NCBI RefSeq assembly: GCF_900184945.1
Contig: NZ_FXYF01000024.1
Coordinates: forward strand, 1-41,485
Reading direction: 5' to 3'
From: Antarctobacter aquimaris
GTDB taxonomy: Bacteria; Pseudomonadota; Alphaproteobacteria; Rhodobacterales; Rhodobacteraceae
Length of the DNA stretch: 41,485 nt
Shown: positions 19,126 through 27,265 of the stretch, piece after piece
How positions within the stretch are numbered: position 1 is the first letter of the stretch
Layout: each line of letters opens with the position of its first letter
Made by a program: the position numbers and the translations under genes
Notes under the pieces: model-generated
Seen by the model: the letters and a program-made list of their open reading frames with translations, nothing else
What the model was told of the DNA's origin: nothing
Databases searched by the model: none

Positions 19126-19522
19126 CGAGACACCCTTGGGGGGGTGATGCGGGGCCGGTTGCCATGGTCCCGCGTGGTTAGGGTGGCCAGGGAGTCCCGT
19201 CCCACCATCCGTTCCGGGGCCGGTGCGCTGGCCCTTGATGCAGACAAGGACGCAGGCAGAAAAACACGAGCGGTGAAACAGATGAGCCTTGTCGGCAAAA
19301 CTGAGGGCGTTCCTCCCCCGGGAACGCCCTTTTTCCTGTCCTGTCACCAAGCCGCATGGCGAACGCGGGGATTCAGGCCTCGAACGTATCGACAATTTCA
19401 GAAAAGATAGCTTAATCCGGCAGTTGTGGCGAAAATCTGACGCCTTGCGTGAGCTTGGCTCCGTAATGCCCTGATATTGATCCCAAAACTGGCTCCGGCA
19501 GGAAATCAGCCGAAACCGTGTC
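19126..19522. other. intergenic region after the nrdJ operon
   Basis: There is no convincing protein gene. It contains an intrinsic terminator (19304-19334) that lies 178 bases after the last plus-strand stop, so a long 3' UTR or a separate small RNA is possible. Beyond it is an AT-richer stretch (19380-19500). An 8-base inverted repeat, TGCCCTGA (19467-19474) / TCAGGGCA (19523-19530), flanks the end of the convergent minus-strand gene. Confidence 0.5.
19304..19334 (+). terminator. intrinsic terminator
   Basis: A perfect 10-base-pair stem AGGGCGTTCC/GGAACGCCCT with a 7-base loop is followed by TTTTT. It probably ends the nrdJ transcript or a small RNA encoded just upstream. Confidence 0.8.
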
Positions 19523-20968
19523 TCAGGGCATCATGCGCATCTCGATCCGACAGTTCACCAGCTCTCCCAGGAAGTTGCGCTGGCAGACCCGCACGCGCTG
19601 CAACTGCGGTTGCGGTGCCTGGCTCGTCGGGGGGGCATCGAACTGCGGCGAGCGGATGCGCGGCACCGGTGCCGGGCTTTCGCGGTCGGCCGCGATCTGC
19701 GCCTGTTCCGCGAGCCAGTCGCGGTACTGCGATTCGGTCTCGCGGCGCAGCGCCTCGCGCTGGGGGCCGTCGAGAAAGCCGGTCGGCTCGAACCCGCGCG
19801 TTTCCTGCCAGTCGGCGATGGCCTTGCGCGAGGCCGGGCCAAAGATGCCGTCGACCCCCAGCGTGTCGAAGTCCAAGAGCGACAGCCGGGCCTGGATCTC
19901 GGTCCGGTCGGCCGATTTCATCTTCAGCAGCGCCTCGGTGCCTTCGGTGGTCGCGGGCAGCGGGCCCACGGCGTCGACGACGATCGAACTGGCCACGTCC
20001 GAGGACGAGGTCAGGGCGCGCGCCTCCTGCAGGCTGGTCTGGTCGGGCAGCAGCTGCCACAGGTCGCCGAACGGGACCTCCTGCCAGGTGGCGGGCAGCA
20101 GCGAGATCAGCACCTCGCGCAGGTCGGGCGGTGGACCGGCGGTCCAGTCCGCGCTGGTGCGCACCCGCAGGCCGGGGGCTTCGCCGCCGGTCAGTTCTAC
20201 CTCGCAGCCCATCCACGACGGGTAGCCGTCGACCACCGCCTCGACGATGTAAGTCGCCTTGCGGTGCGCCGTGGCGCCGTCCTCGCGCAGGATCCGCTGG
20301 TCGTAGACCGGCTGTTCCGGGCGCGAATTCGCCGGGTCCAGGTCGGCGTTCCGGCCGATGCAGGCGCGGCGGGCGACCTCGTCTCCCAAGCTGCCGGGGG
20401 CGTCGTAACCGGCCAGGCCGATGCCCAGCGCCCGCGCCTGGCCCACCCGTTCGAGGCGCACCGTCTCGTCACCTTCCAGCGCCAGCACCTGGGTCGCCAG
20501 GTTGCCCGGCAGGCCGAACCGTTCGGTTGCGGCGCGCAACGCCTCGGGCAGGCCGGGGGTCGCGCCAAAGGTCAGGGTCGCGTCCAGCGCCAGCACCTTG
20601 CCCGCGCCGCTGCGGGCCTCGCCGCCGAGGAACGCCAGCGCGCAGGCGTCGCGGCATTCGGCGCCCGAATCCACCGCCGTCGGGATGCCGCGGCTGCGCA
20701 GGAAATCGGCGATGCGCAGCGCCTCGTCCAGCGCGCCGCCCGGGCTGTCCAGGCAGAGCGGCCGGGTGCCGCCGGCAAAGCGCGTGGTGTCCACCACGCG
20801 GATCCGCTCGAGGTCGCCGCTTTCGATCGGCCCGGTGAGCACGGCGGCACAGTCGAACTGCTGGCCGGGATCGGTGCGCACCTCTCCCGCGGCGGCACCC
20901 TGCGCGGCTAGCGTGGTGGCGCAGAGCAGCGCGGATAGGGAAGCGCGGCGGAACGGTTCGCGTGTCAT
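19523..20968 (-). CDS. secreted protein with ClpP-like and peptidoglycan-binding domains
   Basis: A 481-residue exported protein with a signal peptide at about 1-28 (ends AAQGAAAGE). Next is a ClpP/crotonase-like alpha-beta region, as in COG3904-type proteins (about 35-175), with RPLCLDSPGGALDEALRIAD and ECRDACALAFLGG. A central uncharacterised region follows. Near the C-terminus is a PG_binding_1 domain (about 365-410, LGVDGIFGPASRKAIADWQ), and the tail has two cysteines. In related proteins I would expect Ser-Ala-Cys-Ala where this has Asp-Ala-Cys-Ala, so proteolytic activity is doubtful. The ATG at 20968 has GGGAG upstream. It is divergent from the chemoreceptor gene. Confidence 0.85.
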   Translation of the reverse strand: MTREPFRRASLSALLCATTLAAQGAAAGEVRTDPGQQFDCAAVLTGPIESGDLERIRVVDTTRFAGGTRPLCLDSPGGALDEALRIADFLRSRGIPTAVDSGAECRDACALAFLGGEARSGAGKVLALDATLTFGATPGLPEALRAATERFGLPGNLATQVLALEGDETVRLERVGQARALGIGLAGYDAPGSLGDEVARRACIGRNADLDPANSRPEQPVYDQRILREDGATAHRKATYIVEAVVDGYPSWMGCEVELTGGEAPGLRVRTSADWTAGPPPDLREVLISLLPATWQEVPFGDLWQLLPDQTSLQEARALTSSSDVASSIVVDAVGPLPATTEGTEALLKMKSADRTEIQARLSLLDFDTLGVDGIFGPASRKAIADWQETRGFEPTGFLDGPQREALRRETESQYRDWLAEQAQIAADRESPAPVPRIRSPQFDAPPTSQAPQPQLQRVRVCQRNFLGELVNCRIEMRMMP

Positions 20969-21332
20969 CTGTGGTCTCCCTGCCTGAGGCCTGACTGGCC
21001 TGTCGGTTATATCCGCCTGTGCGCGAGGGTCAAAGCATCGCGCGCGACGGCGGCACAAGCGGCGCGCGCCATGTTACCCTTTTGCCGGTCCCGGCCCCCT
21101 TGGGCGCCCCGGCGCCGGGATCATGAAAATTCGCACGTTAATCGCCAAGTAAGAGCCCGGGGCTTAGGGCTTGTCCCGGGAACGTCCGGCGCGCGCCGGT
21201 CGGCGGCCGGCCCTGTCCGGCGCCGGTCGCATTCGGGGCTGCGCCGCTGTTCTCACAGCACCATCGTGCCGCGGCACCGGGGACATGGCTGCCCTTGGTC
21301 CGGCGGCAACACAGACGGCGGAGATTTCGTTG
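20969..21332. other. divergent intergenic region upstream of chemoreceptor 1
   Basis: It must hold the promoters of the minus-strand ClpP-like gene and the plus-strand chemoreceptor. An AT-richer patch at 21121-21152 (TGAAAAT..CGCA.CG..) resembles a patch at 26864-26882 upstream of the second chemoreceptor locus. A nine-codon frame (MKIRTLIAK) opens at 21123 and is too short to call. CCCGGG arms near 21156-21180 can form a hairpin. Longer in-frame starts for the chemoreceptor (21171, 21285) are less likely than 21333. Confidence 0.4.
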
Positions 21333-22874
21333 ATGCAAGCCCTGTTTTCGTTGCCTGAACGCCTCGACAGTCGCGCCTTTGCGGCTGCGGTCTGCTTTCT
21401 GTTCGTGCCACTGGGCGGCGTCGTGGCGATCAGCAGCGGGGGGTATGCGCCATTGTCCCTGGCCGGGTTGCTGGCGGGGGCGGTGCTGGGGCTGATCTGT
21501 GTGCGATGGCCGGGGCCCTGGGCGAACCACGTGCTTGCCGCGCTGCTGATCGTGCAGGCCGCGCAGATCACTGCGCAGATGCAGGGGCATCCCTGGCAGG
21601 TGGACACGCATATCCTCTACTTCGCGATGCTGGCGATCGTCGCCACCCTGCGGAGCGTGCGGGCGCTGCTGCTGGCCTGCGGGGTGACGCTGGTGCACCT
21701 GTTGCTGGTCGGGCAGGTCTGGCCCGGGCTTGTCTGGCCGCCGTCCGAGCCGTCGGGCGCGCTGCGGGGCTTGCTGCATGCGGTCGTCGTCATGCTGGAA
21801 GGTGGGGTGCTGGTGATGGCGATCCTGCGCCGGCGCGCCGCCGAGACCCGCGTCGCGCAGACCGCCGAACGGCTGGACACGGAACGCCGCATTGCCGAAG
21901 ATGCCCGCCGCGAGGCCGAAGACAACATTCGGACCACGCGGCTGGTGATCGACGCGGTGCGGGTCGCGCTGTCTCGGCTGGCCGGGCGCGACATGACCTG
22001 TTCTATATCGGCGCCTTTTCCCGCCGCCTACGAGGTCATGCGGCAGGACTTCAACACCACGGTCGAGACGCTGCGCGAGGCCTTCCTCAACGCCAACGAC
22101 CTGGGCAAGAGCTTTACCAGGGATGCGCAGAGCCTGGCGGAAGAGATCATCGGGCATTCCGGAAAGACGGCCAAGCAGGTGCAGCGGCTGGAGGGGATGA
22201 GCGCCGACGCCGCGAAATTGCGCGAACTGCTGACCGCGACCGTCGAACAGGCGCACAAGGCCGCCGAGGCCGCCGGCCAGGCGCGCGGCAGTGCCGAGCA
22301 TGGCGGCGAGGTCACCGCGCAGGCGATCCGGGCGATGCGCGGGATCGAGGACAGCTCACGCGAGATTTCGCAGATCGTCGACCTGATCGACGACGTGTCG
22401 TTCCAGACCAACCTGCTGGCGCTGAACGCCGGGGTCGAGGCGGCGCGAGCCGGTCAATCGGGCAAGGGGTTCGCGGTAGTCGCGGCCGAGGTGCGGCACC
22501 TTGCCCAAAGCACCTCGGAGGCGGCGGCCGGGATCAAGAAGCTGATCCGGCGCAGCTCGGACCAGGTCAAGACGGGTGCGGGTCTGGTGGATGCCGTCGG
22601 CCAGCGCCTGGCCGAGATCCAGACCCAGATCGCGCGCGCCAGCGCCCTGACCGATGCGATTTCCGAGGGCAACGGCGCCCAGGCCGAGGGGCTGAACCGC
22701 CTGCACGCGCAGGTCGGCGATGCCGACGCCGCAGCCCACGAGGCGCAGAAGACCGCCGAACGGCTGGCCGCGCGTGCGCGCAAGATGACCATCGCTTCGA
22801 AGAAACTGTCCTGCGACATCGAGGCCTTTACCTTTACCGAGGACGACCTGCTGCGCGGCATGTCCGAGGCCTGA
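21333..22874 (+). CDS. membrane chemoreceptor-like protein (MCP) 1
   Basis: A 513-residue methyl-accepting chemotaxis-type protein. The N-terminal about 165 residues form five to six membrane segments without a large periplasmic ligand domain. They hold His86, Asp91, His93, His122, His149 and Glu156, all conserved in the paralogue at 27258. A HAMP-like unit follows (about 200-245, [10 protein letters not shown]...[13 protein letters not shown]). The signalling hairpin has the tip [20 protein letters not shown] (about 355-375). No CheR-docking pentapeptide is seen at the C-terminus. The start at 21333 is chosen because it puts the conserved residues at the same numbers as in the paralogue; GGAG lies 10 bases upstream. 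The ligand is unknown. Confidence 0.88.
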   Translation: MQALFSLPERLDSRAFAAAVCFLFVPLGGVVAISSGGYAPLSLAGLLAGAVLGLICVRWPGPWANHVLAALLIVQAAQITAQMQGHPWQVDTHILYFAMLAIVATLRSVRALLLACGVTLVHLLLVGQVWPGLVWPPSEPSGALRGLLHAVVVMLEGGVLVMAILRRRAAETRVAQTAERLDTERRIAEDARREAEDNIRTTRLVIDAVRVALSRLAGRDMTCSISAPFPAAYEVMRQDFNTTVETLREAFLNANDLGKSFTRDAQSLAEEIIGHSGKTAKQVQRLEGMSADAAKLRELLTATVEQAHKAAEAAGQARGSAEHGGEVTAQAIRAMRGIEDSSREISQIVDLIDDVSFQTNLLALNAGVEAARAGQSGKGFAVVAAEVRHLAQSTSEAAAGIKKLIRRSSDQVKTGAGLVDAVGQRLAEIQTQIARASALTDAISEGNGAQAEGLNRLHAQVGDADAAAHEAQKTAERLAARARKMTIASKKLSCDIEAFTFTEDDLLRGMSEA

Positions 22875-22875
22875 G

Positions 22876-22909
22876 GCGCGCGCGTGCCGCTGATGCGGCA
22901 GCGCGCGCT
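22876..22909. terminator. strong hairpin between convergent chemoreceptor and MFS genes
   Basis: GCGCGCG-TGCCGC / GCGGCA-g-CGCGCGC around a TGAT loop, with one bulge, fills the gap between two convergent stop codons. There is no T-run, but position and stability suggest a shared 3' end structure. Confidence 0.45.
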
Positions 22910-24156
22910 CAGGGCCGCGCTTCGGCGCGCGGCATGGCGCGCATCAGCAGGAGGCCGAGCGCGGCATAGACCATGACGCCCAGCGCCAGCGGCCGAACCG
23001 TGCCGTCGAACATCAGCCCCACCGGGACCGCCAGCGCAACCGCCGCGACGGTGGACAGCGCGCTGATGACAGAGGCGGCGGTGCCGGCGATATGTCCCAC
23101 CGGTTCCATCGCCAGCGCGTTGAGATTGCCGATGGTCAGCCCGGCCTGGAAAAAGGCCATGACCTGCCAGGCAAAGAAGGCAGCAAAGAACCCCACGCCG
23201 GACCAGCCGCCCAGGTCGAGGCAGAGCAGCGCGCCGCTGACCCCCACCTGTACCGCCAGCATCACGGACACCAGCCGCCGCATGCCCAGCCGCACCACCA
23301 GCAGGGCATTCACCACGCTGCCGCTGGCCGACAGGATCGCGCTGGCGCCGAACCACAGGGGAAAGCTGTCGGCCCGCCCCAGCACGGTTTCGTAGATCGG
23401 CTGGATGCTGGAGATCGTGGCAAAGAGCATGCCGAAGACCAGGCTTTGCGCGGCGATCGACAGGCGGACCACCGGCAGGCGCAGCATCTCGACGATGGCG
23501 GCGTGCAGCGCGCGCAGGCGGAAGGGCCGGCGCGCCGCCACGGGCAGGGTTTCGGGCAGGCGCAGCGCCAGCCAGAGGCTGGAGACCAGCGCAAACAGCA
23601 CAAAGGCCCAGAAGATCGCGGTCCAGTCCCAGAGCGCGACAAGGCCCGCGCCGATGGTCGGCGCCAAGGCGGGCACCAGTGTGAAGACCATCATGACAAA
23701 GGACATGATCTGCGCCATGTGCCGCCCGGCAAAGCGGTCACGGATGATCGCCATGGCGACGACCCTGGGCCCGGCGGCACCCAGCCCCTGCACCAGCCGC
23801 GCCGCCAGCAATCCCTCCAGGCTGTGTGCCCGCACCGCCAGCAAGGCTCCGGCAATGTAGAGCACGGCACCGGCCAGCGCGATCGACTTGCGCCCGAAAC
23901 TGTCCGACAGCGGGCCGGTGAACAGCGTGCCCAGGCCCAGTCCGAAGACAAAGACGGTGACCACCAGTTGCGCGCGGTTGGGCGCCTCGGGCGTCAACGC
24001 CTCTGCCATGGCGGGCAGGGCAGGCAGCATCGCATCGATGGAAAAGGCGACCGATGCCGCCAGAGCCGCCATCAGGGCGACGAATTCTACCCGACCGGGA
24101 CGTTCCTCCGACGCGGGGGCGGCTATGGGCCGGGTCTGGCTCGGGGGCTGGGACAT
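22909..24156 (-). CDS. MFS transporter of the Bcr/CflA drug-resistance type
   Basis: A 415-residue inner-membrane protein with about 12 hydrophobic segments. After the first segment it has DAMLPALPAMAEAL and then FVFGLGLGTLFTGPLSDSFG, the Bcr/CflA version of the MFS motif A. These proteins are drug/H+ antiporters; the substrate is not predictable. The start at 24156 (MSQPPSQTRPIAAP) is preferred over ATG 24192 by its family-like short cytoplasmic N-terminus, although neither has a strong Shine-Dalgarno. It lies 57 bases downstream of the K+ channel gene on the same strand. Confidence 0.9.
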   Translation of the reverse strand: MSQPPSQTRPIAAPASEERPGRVEFVALMAALAASVAFSIDAMLPALPAMAEALTPEAPNRAQLVVTVFVFGLGLGTLFTGPLSDSFGRKSIALAGAVLYIAGALLAVRAHSLEGLLAARLVQGLGAAGPRVVAMAIIRDRFAGRHMAQIMSFVMMVFTLVPALAPTIGAGLVALWDWTAIFWAFVLFALVSSLWLALRLPETLPVAARRPFRLRALHAAIVEMLRLPVVRLSIAAQSLVFGMLFATISSIQPIYETVLGRADSFPLWFGASAILSASGSVVNALLVVRLGMRRLVSVMLAVQVGVSGALLCLDLGGWSGVGFFAAFFAWQVMAFFQAGLTIGNLNALAMEPVGHIAGTAASVISALSTVAAVALAVPVGLMFDGTVRPLALGVMVYAALGLLLMRAMPRAEARP

Positions 24157-24213
24157 GGCGGACACTTCACTGGAACGAAGGCGCCTTAGCACGATGCCCG
24201 GGGCGGGAACAGG

Positions 24214-24570
24214 TCAGTCGTCGCGTTCCGGCGGGTCATCCTCGTTGGCGGGCGGTTTGCCGTGCTCCCGGCGCAGATGCGCCACCAGCCATTCGGTGTG
24301 TTCCTCGCGCTTGCGCATGGCGAACATGCCGAACTGCTGGATGGTGACGGCAAAGATGCCGAGACCGGCGAAGATGAAGACCGTGGTGCCGATCTTGCCC
24401 AGCGGGGTCACGGGAACGATCTCGCCGTAACCCACCGTGGACAGGGTCACGACGGTGAAGAAATAGGCGTCGAGCCAGGTCCAGCCTTCGACGTAGCGAA
24501 AGAACACGGTGCCCGCGACAACGACACCGAGAAGGGTCAGCAGCAGGGTCAACACGCGCAGCGGGATCAT
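24214..24570 (-). CDS. small two-TM potassium channel protein
   Basis: A 118-residue member of the Ion_trans_2 family: TM1 (about 4-25), a pore loop with the selectivity filter TVGYG (residues 45-49 in VVTLSTVGYGE), TM2 (about 57-80) and a charged cytosolic tail. Four subunits would be needed for a channel. There is no RCK or cyclic-nucleotide domain. The start ATG at 24570 overlaps the stop of the DsbA-type gene (ATGA), so a longer reading from 24618 inside that gene is rejected. Translation is coupled to the oxidoreductase. Confidence 0.88.
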   Translation of the reverse strand: MIPLRVLTLLLTLLGVVVAGTVFFRYVEGWTWLDAYFFTVVTLSTVGYGEIVPVTPLGKIGTTVFIFAGLGIFAVTIQQFGMFAMRKREEHTEWLVAHLRREHGKPPANEDDPPERDD

Positions 24571-25211
24571 GCGGCAGGATCGGCCCCCGCGCGCAGTTCC
24601 TCGATCACCTTCGACCACAGTTCGGGCGGCTGCGCGCCGGGCACCGCGTGTTTGCCCGCGACGATGAAGGTCGGCACGGCGGAAATGCCCATGCCGCGCG
24701 CCGCCGCGTCACGCTCGACGATCTCGCGACGGTCCTCGTCGCTGGCCAGCAGGCGCAGCACGACGCTGGCGTCCATGCCGTGGCTGTCGGCGACATCGGC
24801 CAGCACCTCGGCGTTGCCAATGTCGCGCCCCTCGACGAAATACGCCTTGAAGAGGCCCGCCACCACCGGGGTCTGCCGCCCCTCGATCCCGGCCCAGTGG
24901 ATCAGCCGGTGCGCGTCCACCGTGTTGGGGGTGCGGGCGATGCGGTCGAGGTTCAGCTTCAGCCCGGCCTTTTCGGCGTGCTGTTCGACCGGCAGGTAGG
25001 CCTGCACCGCGCCCTCCTTGCCGCCAAACTTGGTTTCCAGGTAGGTGCGCCGGTCGATGCCCTCGGCGGGCATGTCGGGGTTCAGCATGAAGGGCAGCCA
25101 GCGGATCGCAAAGGGATGGTCCGCATGCGCCTCGAGCGCGCGGTCCAGGTTGGCCTTGCCGATGTAGCACCAGGGGCAGATCGGGTCGGAAAAGATGTCG
25201 AGCTGGATCAT
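24567..25211 (-). CDS. DsbA/FrnE family thiol oxidoreductase
   Basis: A 214-residue cytosolic protein (no signal peptide) of the thioredoxin-fold FrnE/2-hydroxychromene isomerase-like family. The active site CPWC is at residues 12-15, after the first strand MIQLDIFSDP. A helical insert (about 70-150) follows, then the cis-Pro segment ISAVPTFIVAGKHAVPGAQ near the C-terminus. Proteins of this type act in redox or oxidative-stress tolerance or as isomerases. The stop overlaps the start of the K+ channel gene by 4 bases. The ATG has GGAGGG 4 bases upstream. Confidence 0.92.
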   Translation of the reverse strand: MIQLDIFSDPICPWCYIGKANLDRALEAHADHPFAIRWLPFMLNPDMPAEGIDRRTYLETKFGGKEGAVQAYLPVEQHAEKAGLKLNLDRIARTPNTVDAHRLIHWAGIEGRQTPVVAGLFKAYFVEGRDIGNAEVLADVADSHGMDASVVLRLLASDEDRREIVERDAAARGMGISAVPTFIVAGKHAVPGAQPPELWSKVIEELRAGADPAA

Positions 25212-25283
25212 GAGTCCCTCCGGTTTTGCCCTGTCTACACCAAATGGCGGCGGGAAACAGGCCGTTCCGGTCCGTGTGATCGC

Positions 25284-26804
25284 TCAGCCCAGGGCATGAT
25301 CCTGCAGCTTCTTGCGCAACAGCTTGCCGTTGGGGTTGCGCGGCAGGGCATCCACCCGGACAAAGCTGCGCGGGCACTTGTAACGCGCCAGCCGGGTCGC
25401 GGCCTCGGCCTTGAGCGCCTCTTCGTCCAGCGGTTCGGCCGAGGTGTAGAAGGCGGCGATGATGCGCACGTCGTCCTTGATGGCGATGTCAGTCACGGCC
25501 AGTTCGGTCACGCCGGGCAGGTGGGCCAGCGCCGCCTCGACCTCCAGCGGCGAGACGCGGTAGCCGCCGGCGTTCATCATGTCATCGTCGCGGCCCAGGT
25601 AGCGGATGTGGCCCGCCGCATCCATGCTGCCGCGGTCGCCGGTCAGATACCAGTCGCCACGGAATTTCGCCGCCGTCGCCTCGGGGGCGCCGATGTAGCC
25701 ACGCATCAGGCCCGGGTCGGCGCGGTCCACCGCGATCACCCCTTCGGCGCCGCGCGGCACCGGCGCGCCGTCCTCGCCCAGAATCGCGATGCGCCGTCCG
25801 ACCTGGGGCCGACCCAGGGTGCCCGGCGCGGCGGGGCGGCCGGGTGCTGCCGAGATGAAGGTCGAGCATTCCGACATGCCGTAGGCCTCGCAGATCTCGG
25901 TCCCGGTCGCCTCGCGCCAGCGGTCGCGCAGCGCCTCGGACAGTTTCTCGCCGGCGGCGAGGCAATGGCGCAGGTCCGGCATCGGCGGCACGGGGAACTT
26001 CAGCACCTGGCGAAAGACGCCGGGGGCGGCGGCAAAGATCGTCGCCTCATAGCGTTTCATCCGCAGGGCCAGCTGCGCCGGATCGGTTCCGGCGGCGGGG
26101 ATCAGGGCGGTCGCGCCCATGGTCCAGGGGTCCATCAGCCCGGTGCCCAGCGTGTAGGTCCAGTTGAAGGCGCCGGCGTGCAGCAGCCGGTCTTGGGACC
26201 TCAGCCCGTACCAGCCCTCCATCATCATCTGCCGCGCCCAGATCGCCCGGTGCGCGTGGCCCACGGCGCGCGGCGTGCCCGAGGTGCCGGAGGTGTAGAT
26301 GATGTAAGCCAGGCGGTCTGGGTCGCCCATCGCGTAATCGGCGGGGGGCAGGTCATGCCAGGACTCGTAGGTTTCGCGCTCGACGACCGGGATGTCGGTC
26401 GCGGGGCAGGGCACGCCCTCGGCCCGCAGGATCGCCCGGGGCGACAGGTGGTCGAGGATCCTGGCCACCTCCGGTTCGGTCAGTTGCGACGAGGTCGGCA
26501 CCGGCACGATCCCGGCGGCAATGGCGCCGAGATAGGCGATGGGAAAATCGACAGTGTTCCCCAACCGCATCAGCAGCACGTTGCCGGGCTCCAGCCCGGC
26601 GGACAGCAGGCCCGTTGCCGTGCCGCGCACCGCCGCGATCAGCCGCCCGTAGGACCAGCGTTGCGCGCCGGTGGGCCGGACCACGGACAGCGCGATCTTG
26701 TCCGGCGTCTGTGCGCCGGCGGCAAGCACATGCGCGGCCAGGTTGAAGGGCGCGGGGCAGGGGGCAAAGCGCCCCTCGTCAAAGAGCGAGAGATCCTGGG
26801 ACAT
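25284..26804 (-). CDS. AMP-forming acyl-CoA synthetase (benzoate-CoA-ligase-like)
   Basis: A 506-residue adenylate-forming enzyme that would activate a carboxylic acid with ATP and CoA. The P-loop is IYTSGTSGTPRAVGHAH. The other core motifs are YGMSE, YLTGDRGSMDAAGHIRYLG and, at the C-terminus, NPNGKLLRKKL with the catalytic Lys. The overall shape is like benzoate-CoA or short-chain aryl/acyl-CoA ligases; the acid cannot be named. GGAGG precedes the ATG at the right distance. It is divergent from the small protein/chemoreceptor 2 pair, with 128 bases between starts. No other aromatic degradation genes are nearby. Confidence 0.92.
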   Translation of the reverse strand: MSQDLSLFDEGRFAPCPAPFNLAAHVLAAGAQTPDKIALSVVRPTGAQRWSYGRLIAAVRGTATGLLSAGLEPGNVLLMRLGNTVDFPIAYLGAIAAGIVPVPTSSQLTEPEVARILDHLSPRAILRAEGVPCPATDIPVVERETYESWHDLPPADYAMGDPDRLAYIIYTSGTSGTPRAVGHAHRAIWARQMMMEGWYGLRSQDRLLHAGAFNWTYTLGTGLMDPWTMGATALIPAAGTDPAQLALRMKRYEATIFAAAPGVFRQVLKFPVPPMPDLRHCLAAGEKLSEALRDRWREATGTEICEAYGMSECSTFISAAPGRPAAPGTLGRPQVGRRIAILGEDGAPVPRGAEGVIAVDRADPGLMRGYIGAPEATAAKFRGDWYLTGDRGSMDAAGHIRYLGRDDDMMNAGGYRVSPLEVEAALAHLPGVTELAVTDIAIKDDVRIIAAFYTSAEPLDEEALKAEAATRLARYKCPRSFVRVDALPRNPNGKLLRKKLQDHALG

Positions 26805-26932
26805 GACCTCCGCCTAGCCCGAGCCTGCGCTCTGCGCAAGTCTTGGGCACCGGGTGGAGATCGTGAAAATCGCAACGATCGGATGCGGAGACGTAAACCC
26901 TTCGGAAAGGTGCCGCGCGCGATACCTGCGGC

Positions 26933-27265
26933 ATGACACGGTCCCTGCATGACACACTGGCGCGCCTGCTGCTGGCGGTTGCGCTGATCGTTGCGCCCGC
27001 GGCGGCGCTGGTTGCCAGCTTTGCCGGGGTGCCCGGGCAGGCCGGCCAGCCGGTGCTGGTGGTTGCGCCGCCCTGGGCGGGCGGGGCGGCGGGGGTCGTG
27101 GCACGGGCGGGGGGCCGGATCGTCGGTCCGCAGGTTGCCCCGCTGGCGGTCTTTGCGGTGTTCGAGCCACCGCTGCCGCTGTCGGACTTGCGCCGGGCCG
27201 GCAGCTGGGCCGTGGCGGATGCGCGACGACTGGCCGCGCTCTGTGGAGGGAGTGCCGATGACTGA
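26933..27265 (+). CDS. small membrane-anchored protein preceding chemoreceptor 2
   Basis: A 110-residue protein with an N-terminal hydrophobic segment (about 10-32, [20 protein letters not shown]) and a Gly/Ala/Val-rich remainder with no domain I recognise. It overlaps the start of chemoreceptor 2 by 8 bases, so the two are translated together. It could be an accessory or sensor subunit facing the periplasm. No clear Shine-Dalgarno is seen before its ATG. Codon use looks like its neighbours. Confidence 0.65.
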   Translation: MTRSLHDTLARLLLAVALIVAPAAALVASFAGVPGQAGQPVLVVAPPWAGGAAGVVARAGGRIVGPQVAPLAVFAVFEPPLPLSDLRRAGSWAVADARRLAALCGGSADD

